From UBA1672 sp050633645 (lineage in GTDB: Bacteria > Pseudomonadota > Alphaproteobacteria > Micavibrionales > Micavibrionaceae): 64,000 nt of DNA. This document shows positions 27,378 through 35,680 of the stretch, piece after piece. Under the pieces are notes generated by a model. The model did no database searches. It had not been told where the DNA came from and worked only from the letters and a program-made list of their open reading frames with translations. The stretch lies in assembly GCA_050633645.1 (NCBI GenBank), contig JBOEGX010000004.1, positions 62,001-126,000 of the forward strand, read 5' to 3'. Within the stretch, counting starts at the first letter, position 1. Each line of letters opens with the position of its first letter. Made by a program: the position numbers and the translations under genes.

Positions 27378-29306
27378 ATGAGCACAGACACAAAAGCCAA
27401 AGAACAGCAAAAAGAATTCAGCGCCGATGTCTCTCGCCTTTTGGATATCGTAGCACACGCCCTCTACACCAATCACGATGTGTTCCTGCGTGAACTTATA
27501 TCAAACGCCGCCGATGCCTGTGACCGCTTGCGTTATGATTCGATACAAAACCCCGACCTTATAAAAGACAACCCGGATTTTCGCATTTGCGTCTATAAAG
27601 ACACCACCGCCCGCACAGTAACCCTTACTGATAACGGAATCGGCATGAATGATGCAGAGCTATCCGAAAACCTCGGCACAATCGCAAAATCAGGCACAGC
27701 CGCTCTGATGGAGCAAATGAAAGACATAAAAGACGGCGATGACAAACTAAAACTCATCGGTAAGTTCGGCGTTGGTTTTTATGCGGGCTACATGGCCGCT
27801 AATAAAATAGAAGTCGTCAGTCGAAAATCAGGCAGTGATAAAACATTCACATGGAAATCAGACGGTAAAACCGGCTACACAATCCGCGCCGCAAACGAAA
27901 AAGAAAAGGCCCGCCTAGACGGAGAGCGCGGCACAGCAATCACCCTCCATATAAAGGACGAAGCCTGCGAATTTTTAATCGATGAAAAAATCACAACCAC
28001 CGTTAAGGAATATTCCGACCATATCAGCGTCCCAATCTTCCTCGGCGCACCACGGCTCGTATCTGAAGACACAGAAGCCAAAGCTATAAATGAGGCCTCC
28101 GCCCTTTGGATGAAACCAAAATCCGAAATCACACAAGCACAATACAATGAATTCTACCACCATATCTCCAACAGCTTTGATGAACCCCTCCTGACCTCTC
28201 ACTGGAAGGCAGAAGGCGCGATTGAATTCACATCCCTACTCTATATCCCCGAACTGCGCGCATGGGATCTTTTCGACCCCTCCCGCAAGCATTTCGTAAA
28301 ACTATACGTACGCCGCGTCTTCATCACCGATAACCTCGATACACTTATGTATCCGTGGCTACGCTTTGTGCGCGGAGTAATAGACAGCGAAGATTTACCC
28401 CTGAACATCAGCCGTGAATCCTTGCAATATAATCCAACAATCGAAAAAATAAAAAACGCCGTGGCCCGTCGCGTCCTTGGTGATTTATATAAATTATCAC
28501 AAAATGACGCCCCCGCCTTTGCAACATTTTGGGGACAATTCGGCCCAGCCATTAAAGAAGGGCTTTATGACGCGACAGAACATCGCGATGGACTATTGAA
28601 AATCTGCCATTTCTACTCGACTCATGAAAACGCAGAAAAACTTCAAACTCTCGAACAATACGTCGATCGCATGAAAGATGGACAAGATGAAATTTTCTAC
28701 ATCAGCGGTGAATCACTCCAATCCCTTAAAAACTCCCCCCAACTCGAGGGGTTCAAATCCCGAGGTTTAGAGGTGCTGTTCTTCACCGACACCATCGATG
28801 ATTTCTGGCTTCAATCCGTTTTGGATTACAAAGGTAAAAACTTCAAATCAATCACCAAAGGCGATATCGCATTTGATAAGTTCGAAGCCAAAGATAAAGA
28901 CCAACCAGAAGACAAAAAAGAAGAACCCATTGATAATGAGGTTTCATCCCTCATCATAAAACTTCAAGACACATTAAAAGACCACGTCAATAATGTACGC
29001 ATTTCAAAACGCTTAACAGACTCTCCCGTTTGCCTTGTTGCACCCGATGGCGGCGTGGATATGTATATGGAGCGCGTATTAAGACTTCACCAAAAATACG
29101 AAGCTGAAAACAATAAACCAGTTTTAGAGGTAAACAATAAACACCCGCTTATTATAAAACTTGCAAAACAACAAGATGAAAAAGACGTTGAGGATATCGC
29201 ATTTTTACTTCTGGATCAGGCGAAAATCATACAGGGAGAAACCATAGACGACCCCGCATCATTCGCGCGTCGCATGTCTGATTACATGACAAAAGCTTTA
29301 AAATAA
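27378..29306 (+). CDS. htpG: Chaperone HtpG (Hsp90)
   Basis: HtpG is the bacterial Hsp90, an ATP-driven cytoplasmic chaperone. The 642-aa product has the GHKL motifs: ELISNAADACDRLRY (about residues 41-55), DNGIGM (about 94-99), GTIAKSG (about 109-115) and GKFGVGFYAGY. The middle-domain signature NISRESLQ is near 347. Length is typical. Expression is probably heat-induced from the sigma-32-like site upstream. The gene is convergent with the Cys-rich secreted protein, 16 bases away. Confidence 0.97.
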   Translation: MSTDTKAKEQQKEFSADVSRLLDIVAHALYTNHDVFLRELISNAADACDRLRYDSIQNPDLIKDNPDFRICVYKDTTARTVTLTDNGIGMNDAELSENLGTIAKSGTAALMEQMKDIKDGDDKLKLIGKFGVGFYAGYMAANKIEVVSRKSGSDKTFTWKSDGKTGYTIRAANEKEKARLDGERGTAITLHIKDEACEFLIDEKITTTVKEYSDHISVPIFLGAPRLVSEDTEAKAINEASALWMKPKSEITQAQYNEFYHHISNSFDEPLLTSHWKAEGAIEFTSLLYIPELRAWDLFDPSRKHFVKLYVRRVFITDNLDTLMYPWLRFVRGVIDSEDLPLNISRESLQYNPTIEKIKNAVARRVLGDLYKLSQNDAPAFATFWGQFGPAIKEGLYDATEHRDGLLKICHFYSTHENAEKLQTLEQYVDRMKDGQDEIFYISGESLQSLKNSPQLEGFKSRGLEVLFFTDTIDDFWLQSVLDYKGKNFKSITKGDIAFDKFEAKDKDQPEDKKEEPIDNEVSSLIIKLQDTLKDHVNNVRISKRLTDSPVCLVAPDGGVDMYMERVLRLHQKYEAENNKPVLEVNNKHPLIIKLAKQQDEKDVEDIAFLLLDQAKIIQGETIDDPASFARRMSDYMTKALK

Positions 29307-29322
29307 GAAACAACGAAAGGCA

Positions 29323-30768
29323 TTACTGCGAACATGTGCCGTTTGCACCAACAGATGTCGGCGGATTAAACCAACATCCTGGAACTGTACAAAAGGCATC
29401 TTCATAAGTCTGCCCTAAAATATCAACAACCAAAAACCCAGTCTTAACTGGCGAACCACAAAACGGCGTGGGCGGTGAAAGAACACCCTCGCCACGAAGC
29501 TCCAAATAATCAACAAATTCATCTGGCGCACCAGCCGCACCAATTATGGGATTAGCCCCAGGCTGAGCTGTACTCCAAACAGGGCTATCACCATCTGGTG
29601 GAGGAATATACGCAGAGAATGTCGTTAAGAATGAACTAAACGAAGAAACATCTGGAAAAGGAAGTCCATGCTCAAAAAAATCACAGACAATGTCAGAAGT
29701 ATCAGGATCAGAATCAACCGTTGGCGCAGAGCACGCCCCCGCCTTCGTTCTAAAATCACTGTTTGTCGCCGCAACATCACGATAACGCTCTAAAGAATAA
29801 AACCCATCATGCTCACTAGATACACCACCATAAACAACCGCTGGCGGTGTGCCAGAAACAACCCCCGCCGGATTCATATATCTCGTAGATTCCATCGCAA
29901 AATCATAACATTGCGCGCGGGTCCAAACCCGCATCATCATGTCACAATTATTAATGTTACCAACATCATACAAAACATTACTATCAAATAATGTATTAAT
30001 TTCAGTAAAACCAGATGTATTTGTAATAGCAGCAGGAGGAGTATTTATCTTATCAATCGCGCGCTCCCCCAATGCCAAATCAGGGAAATTATCTTCCAAA
30101 TAAACATCCTTACCACCACAAGCAGCCGCCGCACCAATAAAATTAGCACCATCCTCTAACCGCCCTAAATCACTAACGTCATCAACCAACTGATCTAAAA
30201 CCAACAATTCCAATAAGGCATACGGCATGATACCACCTGTCAACCAAGGGTCACCACCATTACCTATCAACGCATCCGATATAACTAACGATGCCTCATA
30301 CCCGAGCCCATCAGGGTCAAAGTTCTGATACCCCAAGGTAACCGCAATCCTAAGCCTAATACCATAAATTGCAAGATTATTCCAGACATTAGGTGCAAGC
30401 TGACCAGCCGCTTCATCTGGTTCAAGCGGAAAGTTTTCATGCCCATAATGCGCCAATTTATTCATATAATGGTTAAAACACCCCAAAACCATCACACTAT
30501 CTGGACGAGGAACAATATTCCAATTCTGCGTAAGTTCCCTTTGCGCTTCCATCCACGCGCGGTCTTTCATCACATCCCAAAACTCAGGATCACATGTATT
30601 GCGCTCCCCATCAGATATCCCTTCTAAAACATTCGTACCACTATCAAATAAATCTATATAATCATCAACAATAACGGGGATTTCGGCATCTTGAGAATAC
30701 GCGGCAACAGGCACAAACAAAGTCGTGAAGAATAAGAAAGAATATATTACACAAATCAAACGGAGCAA
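29323..30768 (-). CDS. Secreted Cys-rich hypothetical protein, 481 aa
   Basis: The only start that includes the signal peptide is a TTG at 30768; a stop lies four codons before it, and AGGA sits at the right distance. The signal peptide (about residues 1-24, ending VAAYSQD) is followed by a large acidic mature domain with 11 Cys spread to the end (for example NTCDPEFWD, LGCFNHYMN, AACGGKD, DAFCTVPGC). That pattern suggests a disulfide-stabilised periplasmic or surface protein. A conserved-looking block NHYMNKLAHYGHENF contains several His/Asn. I do not recognise the family. Confidence 0.75.
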   Translation of the reverse strand: MLRLICVIYSFLFFTTLFVPVAAYSQDAEIPVIVDDYIDLFDSGTNVLEGISDGERNTCDPEFWDVMKDRAWMEAQRELTQNWNIVPRPDSVMVLGCFNHYMNKLAHYGHENFPLEPDEAAGQLAPNVWNNLAIYGIRLRIAVTLGYQNFDPDGLGYEASLVISDALIGNGGDPWLTGGIMPYALLELLVLDQLVDDVSDLGRLEDGANFIGAAAACGGKDVYLEDNFPDLALGERAIDKINTPPAAITNTSGFTEINTLFDSNVLYDVGNINNCDMMMRVWTRAQCYDFAMESTRYMNPAGVVSGTPPAVVYGGVSSEHDGFYSLERYRDVAATNSDFRTKAGACSAPTVDSDPDTSDIVCDFFEHGLPFPDVSSFSSFLTTFSAYIPPPDGDSPVWSTAQPGANPIIGAAGAPDEFVDYLELRGEGVLSPPTPFCGSPVKTGFLVVDILGQTYEDAFCTVPGCWFNPPTSVGANGTCSQ

Positions 30769-30895
30769 TTTAAAGTCCTATAAATTTTATCGCACGCAAA
30801 TCTTAGCATAATGAAAAAGACTTTGCCTAGCATTGAATCAACATCCTATATGTTATTCAAATCACGTCTTATATACAAGTTTTAACGTAAAAACT

Positions 30896-31312
30896 TTAAG
30901 AATTATCGGTCATCTGACGAATATCATCGTCTGACAAATCAAATACGCGCCCTATTTCTTCGATCATAACCTGACGAATAACACTCTCCAGATCGTCTTC
31001 AGACTCACACCACATATCTAAAATAGAACGCCTGTATAAAACAAGAACATCCTCTTCATTCGTAATTTTTTTCTGCACACCTGGCGCAATTTCTTTTCCA
31101 TTCTTATAAAACGCGAGCAATTCAAACGGGTCATCAATATCCAAATCACTCATAATCGATTCTTCAACAAAGTCCTCAACTGAAATTTCAACCTCTTCAC
31201 AATGCCGCAATATTTCGTCAGGCAGGCTCTCCAAGATAGTTTCCGCCAGCGTGACAACATCATCAATGCTCGGAGGGACACTGTAATTCATAACTATGCG
31301 CCGACATTCCAT
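30896..31312 (-). CDS. Zincin_1-like protein with degenerate HExxH motif
   Basis: The 138-aa product starts at the ATG at 31312, which has a strong GGAGG site; the longer frame from 31345 does not. It resembles the small metallopeptidase-like family (PF06262): an N-terminal helix LAETILESLPDEIL, a central ELLAFYKNG...VLVLYRRSILDMW strand region, and a C-terminal helix. In the family this helix carries HEIGHHFG; here it reads EEIGRVFDLSDDDIRQM, so both zinc-binding His residues of HExxH are replaced by Glu and Arg. It is probably catalytically inactive, or binds metal differently. Confidence 0.7.
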   Translation of the reverse strand: MECRRIVMNYSVPPSIDDVVTLAETILESLPDEILRHCEEVEISVEDFVEESIMSDLDIDDPFELLAFYKNGKEIAPGVQKKITNEEDVLVLYRRSILDMWCESEDDLESVIRQVMIEEIGRVFDLSDDDIRQMTDNS

Positions 31313-31506
31313 ACAAACGACCTCCCACTTTGCAAAACATTTCAAAAAAAATTATATTTACGAAATAATGTAATGTGAGTCGCAAAAATCAACAATAAGC
31401 TTCTTGAAACCATCCTCATATTTCTGAGAAAGCGCATACACTCGAATTTTTACTAAAATTTAATGGCGCATATGTTATACTGAACGACAGATAAAGGATT
31501 CGAAAA

Positions 31507-31674
31507 ATGAATTTACCACCAACAATCGCCGCAGAAGCCGCCTTAACACGTCAAAATGTGGCTCTATCTGTAATCAAACAAAGCGCAGATCAAGCACAAG
31601 CCATTGCAAAAATCCTTGAGCAAAGCGTACCTGTATCAGGTTCACGCGGGGCAAACCTAAATACTTCCGCTTAA
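31507..31674 (+). CDS. Small YjfB-like (putative motility) protein, 55 aa
   Basis: ATG at 31507 has AAAGGA 8-10 bases upstream. The product is alanine/glutamine-rich and helical: LTRQNVALSVIKQSADQAQA (residues 14-33), then IAKILEQSVPVSGSRGANL. This is the shape of the YjfB_motility family (PF14070): a short N-terminal Ala-rich helix, a Q-rich middle and a Pro/Gly tail. The family is found near motility genes in some bacteria, but its function is not established. No flagellar genes are in the window. Confidence 0.65.
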   Translation: MNLPPTIAAEAALTRQNVALSVIKQSADQAQAIAKILEQSVPVSGSRGANLNTSA

Positions 31675-31701
31675 ACAATCTGAAATCCATATAATATACA
31701 T

Positions 31702-31803
31702 CTGGCAGCGTTCACTATAATCGTTTGAATTGATTTTTAGACGAGGCACAAGCAACGAAGCGTAATACACTACGTTAGGGAATGATAACGCTGACTAAAA
31801 AAT
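31702..31803. repeat. Intergenic inverted-repeat element A between the YjfB-like gene and hemA
   Basis: Nested arms are visible: CAGCGTT (31706-31712) / AACGCTG (31787-31793), ATTTTTAG (31733-31740) / CTAAAAAAT (31795-31803), and a central imperfect palindrome at 31754-31776 (AACGAAGCGTA / TACACTACGTT). It sits between two convergent genes and could fold as a long hairpin that ends transcripts from both sides. It resembles elements at 23522-23602 and 55506-55570 in layout and in the GCACAAG / CAAGCAACGA core. Confidence 0.55.
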
Positions 31804-31815
31804 AAAGGAAAGCGA

Positions 31816-33039
31816 CTATGCAACTGCGCGCAACATATGATTGCTCTGCCACAAATCCTGCAAAGTATTCGCCATATATTGAATATCTTCCACCGAATGT
31901 GTCGCCGTCGCCGTTAAACGCAAACGCTCCGTCCCACGTGGCACGGTCGGGTAATTAATCGGCTGCACATAAACATCATATTCATTCATCAGTAAATCAC
32001 TAACTTCCTTGCAACATGTTGGCTCTCCAACGATCAAGGGCACAATATGACTTTCCCCGCGCATATATGGCAAACCTGCCGCCTCTAGCATATCTTTAAA
32101 CAACGCAACATTACGGCGTTGTGCCTGACGCTCCACATCAGAAACCTTTAAATGCTCAACCGCCGCATGCGCCGCCGCCAAAACCGCGGGAGGCAAACTC
32201 GTCGTAAAAATAAAACTCGGTGAGAAACAACGTATAGCATCCAAAATAACCGCAGGCCCAGTAATAAATCCACCCATCGCGCCATAGGCCTTACCAAACG
32301 TTCCTTCAATTATATCAATACGATCCAGCAAGCCACGCTCTTCCGCAACACCACCACCACGCTTACCATACATGCCAACCGCATGCACCTCATCAATATA
32401 AGTCATCGCATTATATTGATCCGCCAAATCACAAATCTCTTCAATCGGTGCAATATCGCCATCCATCGAATAAACAGATTCAAAGGCAATCATCTTAGGA
32501 CGATCCACATCTACAGATTTGAGCAGCTCTTCCAAATGTTCTAAATCATTATGACGGAATATAAATTTCTCGCATTTACTGTCTTTAATACCATGAATCA
32601 TAGAGGCATGATTCATTGAATCAGAAAATATCGCGCATCCTGGCATCAACTTGCCCATCGTGCCCAGCGCCCCCTCATTGGCCACATAACCAGATGAGAA
32701 AACAAGCCCTGCCTCTTTATGATGAAGATCAGCAACAGAGTTTTCCAACGCCACATGATATTTTGTTGTTCCTGAAATATTGCGCGTACCGCCTGCTCCC
32801 GCACCACAAGAATCCAACGCCGCCTTCGCCGCTGCCAAAACCTTTGGGTGTTGTCCCATGCCTAAATAATCATTACTGCACCACACCGCGACTTCACGGC
32901 TTTCACCCGTACCATCATGAAAATTTGCATACGGAAACCGCCCTGCAATCCTCTCCATTGTCGCAAAAACCCTGTAACGTCCTTCGGACTTAACCTGATC
33001 AACACAACCCGTAAAATGCTTATTATAATCTATAGACAT
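31816..33039 (-). CDS. hemA: 5-aminolevulinate synthase
   Basis: ALAS condenses glycine and succinyl-CoA to 5-aminolevulinate, the C4 entry to haem synthesis typical of alphaproteobacteria. The 407-aa product has the PLP-enzyme markers CSNDYLGMGQHP (about residues 53-64), YIDEVHAVGMYG (about 215-226) and the PLP Lys in EGTFGKAYGAMGG (about 245-257). A GAGG site precedes the ATG. It lies alone between element A and the PfkB-like gene. PdxH in this window makes its cofactor. Confidence 0.97.
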   Translation of the reverse strand: MSIDYNKHFTGCVDQVKSEGRYRVFATMERIAGRFPYANFHDGTGESREVAVWCSNDYLGMGQHPKVLAAAKAALDSCGAGAGGTRNISGTTKYHVALENSVADLHHKEAGLVFSSGYVANEGALGTMGKLMPGCAIFSDSMNHASMIHGIKDSKCEKFIFRHNDLEHLEELLKSVDVDRPKMIAFESVYSMDGDIAPIEEICDLADQYNAMTYIDEVHAVGMYGKRGGGVAEERGLLDRIDIIEGTFGKAYGAMGGFITGPAVILDAIRCFSPSFIFTTSLPPAVLAAAHAAVEHLKVSDVERQAQRRNVALFKDMLEAAGLPYMRGESHIVPLIVGEPTCCKEVSDLLMNEYDVYVQPINYPTVPRGTERLRLTATATHSVEDIQYMANTLQDLWQSNHMLRAVA

Positions 33040-33170
33040 GCGCTTCGCCTCTTTTTCGAACCTGTATTATTGCTTTTACAAAACAATTTCAAGGGTTTTC
33101 CTTCATTTATTTATCGAATCAAAAAAATAAGGTAACCTGAATAACCTACACTTTTAATGGACAAAAATAA

Positions 33171-33950
33171 ATGATCCTTGACTTTGGTTATGTTTGTATG
33201 GAAATCGGCGTAAAAATCTCACGCCCCTTACAAATCGGAAAACATATAAAAGCCGAAGAAACCACATTACAAATTGGTGGGTCAGGTGCAATTCAAACCA
33301 TCGCCGCCGCCCGCGCAGGGGCAAGAATATCTATTATCGGAACAATCGGAAATGACCTATTCGCAGAAAACATCAAAACCGTCTTTCGCCGCGAAGGCAT
33401 CATCACATCATCCATTTTAAAAACAAATACCTCAACGCCAATTTCTCAAAAAATCACTGACCTATCAGGAAAAACAACGACCATAGAAAATAAAGCAGGC
33501 ACGCTGACAATGCCAACCAATCAATCTGCGACAAATATGTTCAATGAACGAAACTTAATACTACTCCACGATAATATGAACACCGAACAAAACCTTGAAA
33601 TACTAGGCCGCGCAAAAAACGCTGGATGTAAAATAATCATGAGCTTTCAAACAGAAAATCATATCAACAAAGGTTTGCTAAACAATCTTGATGTCGCCAT
33701 CATATCAGAAGGTTTAGCCATCCCAAAATCCGATAATTGCCATATCACCCCCGCCGCGCAAAATGGCTTTGATTGCTTTTGTGGAACATTTGCAGCCTGC
33801 ATTCAGGCTGGCCTAAAGTTAACCCGTGCGCATGAATACGCCGCACACGCACAAACCCTATATCAAGAAAATGAAAACAGCGGATACGCCGCGCTCCCAT
33901 ACCTCACCGACATCGAAAAACGCGTTAAAAAACACAAGAGAACTGGCTAA
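33171..33950 (+). CDS. PfkB-fold protein with altered GAGD motif
   Basis: The 259-aa product matches the ribokinase/PfkB fold: GGSGAIQTIAAARAGARISII (about residues 39-59, the family usually has GG-x-N/A-N-x-A), then GTIGNDLFAENI. The C-terminal catalytic signature, normally D-T-T-G-A-G-D, reads TPAAQNGFDCFCGTFAA (about 193-209). The Asp is kept but GAG of the anion hole is changed to NGF. It is shorter than typical members (about 300 aa). It may be a weak kinase, a binding protein or a decayed enzyme. It overlaps the convergent TetR/COQ9-like gene by 4 bases. Confidence 0.75.
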   Translation: MILDFGYVCMEIGVKISRPLQIGKHIKAEETTLQIGGSGAIQTIAAARAGARISIIGTIGNDLFAENIKTVFRREGIITSSILKTNTSTPISQKITDLSGKTTTIENKAGTLTMPTNQSATNMFNERNLILLHDNMNTEQNLEILGRAKNAGCKIIMSFQTENHINKGLLNNLDVAIISEGLAIPKSDNCHITPAAQNGFDCFCGTFAACIQAGLKLTRAHEYAAHAQTLYQENENSGYAALPYLTDIEKRVKKHKRTG

Positions 33951-34528
33951 AACCCAAGAGTATCGGCAACACTCTCCGCTCGCTCTAACGCTTTATCAAG
34001 CGCGGCCATAGTCTTGGCCAAATCCGCGCTCTCATCATCTTTCCACACGCGAAGCACCTTCAGATAAACACCGCTTAATCCTGCAACCTTCAACGCGCCC
34101 TTAATCCCCGACGTTTCAATCCCTGCCGTTTCCAACATCCAACTCATCGAACGACATAAATGCGGAAATGAAATCACCATTTGCTTGGGGTCACACTTAA
34201 ATGACTCTAAAATTGAAACCAACCCGCCCCGATAATCATTTAAAACCTCATACCGATCCATCATAATATCAAACAACCGATCACGCGGCGACGCCTCATC
34301 ATCAATCGATATACCATCCAAAACACGACGATCAATCATGCGCCCTAACAGAACAAGTACATCATTCTTATCATCGATAACATCATATAGCTCGGCTGGC
34401 TTAATCTCCGCCCGCGCCGAAATATCGCGCAAACTGGTATATTCCCACCCTTGCTCTACCGCCAATTCCAACGCACAAGCCACAATTTTCTGCTTAATAT
34501 CTGCGTCTTTGCTCTTTTTTGCACTCAT
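33947..34528 (-). CDS. TetR-like N-terminus with COQ9-like C-terminus
   Basis: The 193-aa product starts with a TetR-type helix-turn-helix: IVACALELAVEQGWEYTSLR (about residues 14-33) and DISARAEIKPAELYDVIDDK. The C-terminal part (VLRVWKDDESADLAKTMAAL, about 159-178) resembles the COQ9 family, whose members share the TetR fold and act in ubiquinone synthesis. It could be a transcription factor or a lipid-binding ubiquinone factor. Flanked by two PfkB-fold genes on the other strand. Confidence 0.75.
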   Translation of the reverse strand: MSAKKSKDADIKQKIVACALELAVEQGWEYTSLRDISARAEIKPAELYDVIDDKNDVLVLLGRMIDRRVLDGISIDDEASPRDRLFDIMMDRYEVLNDYRGGLVSILESFKCDPKQMVISFPHLCRSMSWMLETAGIETSGIKGALKVAGLSGVYLKVLRVWKDDESADLAKTMAALDKALERAESVADTLGF

Positions 34529-34605
34529 ACCCTTGGCCTTTGTCTAAATTCTGGTTATAGAGATAACACAGTATTATTAACACTTAAAGAATTGGAACCA
34601 CAAAA

Positions 34606-35598
34606 ATGTCAAAAGCAAAATATGGAGTAGTCGCCGTTGGAAACGCACTCGTGGATGTTATCTCCGAAGTATCAGACAGCTTTATCGCCGATCAAAAAGC
34701 CGCCCACGGCATGGAAAAAGGTGCGATGACATTAGTGGATGAGGCTCGCGCCGTCGATTTATACGCACAAATGCCACAAGGTGTTGAAACCTCTGGCGGC
34801 TCTGCGGCCAACACAATGGCGGGTTACGCCTCATTCGGCGGTAACGGTGCATTCATTGGTAAAGTCGCGGATGATGAACTTGGTAAAACCTATCAAGATG
34901 ATATTAAATCTTTAGGCGTGAATTTCGAAACACAGCCCCTCGTCCTTGGCGCATCAACAGGAAGATGTATGATCTTGGTCTCCCCAGATGCAGAGCGCAC
35001 AATGAACACTTTTTTAGGCGCCAGTATTGAACTCAGCCCCCAAGACATTGACGCAGGCCTTATCGCCTCTGGCCAAATTACATATCTCGAAGGCTACCTC
35101 TTTGACCGCGACCAAGCAAAAGCCGCCTTCATCGCCGCCGCCGAGCATGCCCATAATGCAGGTCACAAAATCGCCCTGACATTGTCCGACCCATTCTGTG
35201 TTGATCGCCACCGCAGCGACTTCCTCCGCCTTGTGGAAAACCATGTAGATATCCTGTTCGCAAACGAGGATGAAATCAAATCTCTCTTCATGCAGGAAAA
35301 CTTTGATGATGCCGTAAGCGCAATCAGCAAACATGTTGAAATCGCCGCAATAACACGCAGCGAAAAAGGCGCAGTCATCATTGCAAATGATGAGGTGATT
35401 AAAATTGACGCCGTCCCTGTTGCAAAAGTCATCGACACCACAGGCGCAGGTGACCAATTCGCGGCTGGCTTCCTTTATGGATATACCGAAGGCAAATCAT
35501 TGGAAGAATGCGGAAAGCTCGGCGCAATCGCCGCCGCCGAAGTCATCTCCCATATCGGCCCTCGCCCCGCCGTCAAACTCGCGGAACTTGCGGCTTAA
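34606..35598 (+). CDS. PfkB family kinase, adenosine kinase-like
   Basis: The 330-aa product is a full-length PfkB/ribokinase member. It has the N-terminal signature GGSAANTMAGYASFGGNGAF (about residues 65-84) and GKVADDELG, and the C-terminal catalytic motif DTTGAGDQFAAGFL (about 277-290). The SGGSAANT form and length fit the adenosine kinase-like subgroup common in alphaproteobacteria; the exact sugar or nucleoside is inferred. It lies divergently from the TetR/COQ9-like gene with 77 bases between them. Confidence 0.88.
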   Translation: MSKAKYGVVAVGNALVDVISEVSDSFIADQKAAHGMEKGAMTLVDEARAVDLYAQMPQGVETSGGSAANTMAGYASFGGNGAFIGKVADDELGKTYQDDIKSLGVNFETQPLVLGASTGRCMILVSPDAERTMNTFLGASIELSPQDIDAGLIASGQITYLEGYLFDRDQAKAAFIAAAEHAHNAGHKIALTLSDPFCVDRHRSDFLRLVENHVDILFANEDEIKSLFMQENFDDAVSAISKHVEIAAITRSEKGAVIIANDEVIKIDAVPVAKVIDTTGAGDQFAAGFLYGYTEGKSLEECGKLGAIAAAEVISHIGPRPAVKLAELAA

Positions 35599-35680
35599 AA
35601 ACTTGACACGCGATTATTAATAATGCTATATCATCCGCCAAATACGGGTGATATAAAAATAAACACGGGTTAAGAATAAA

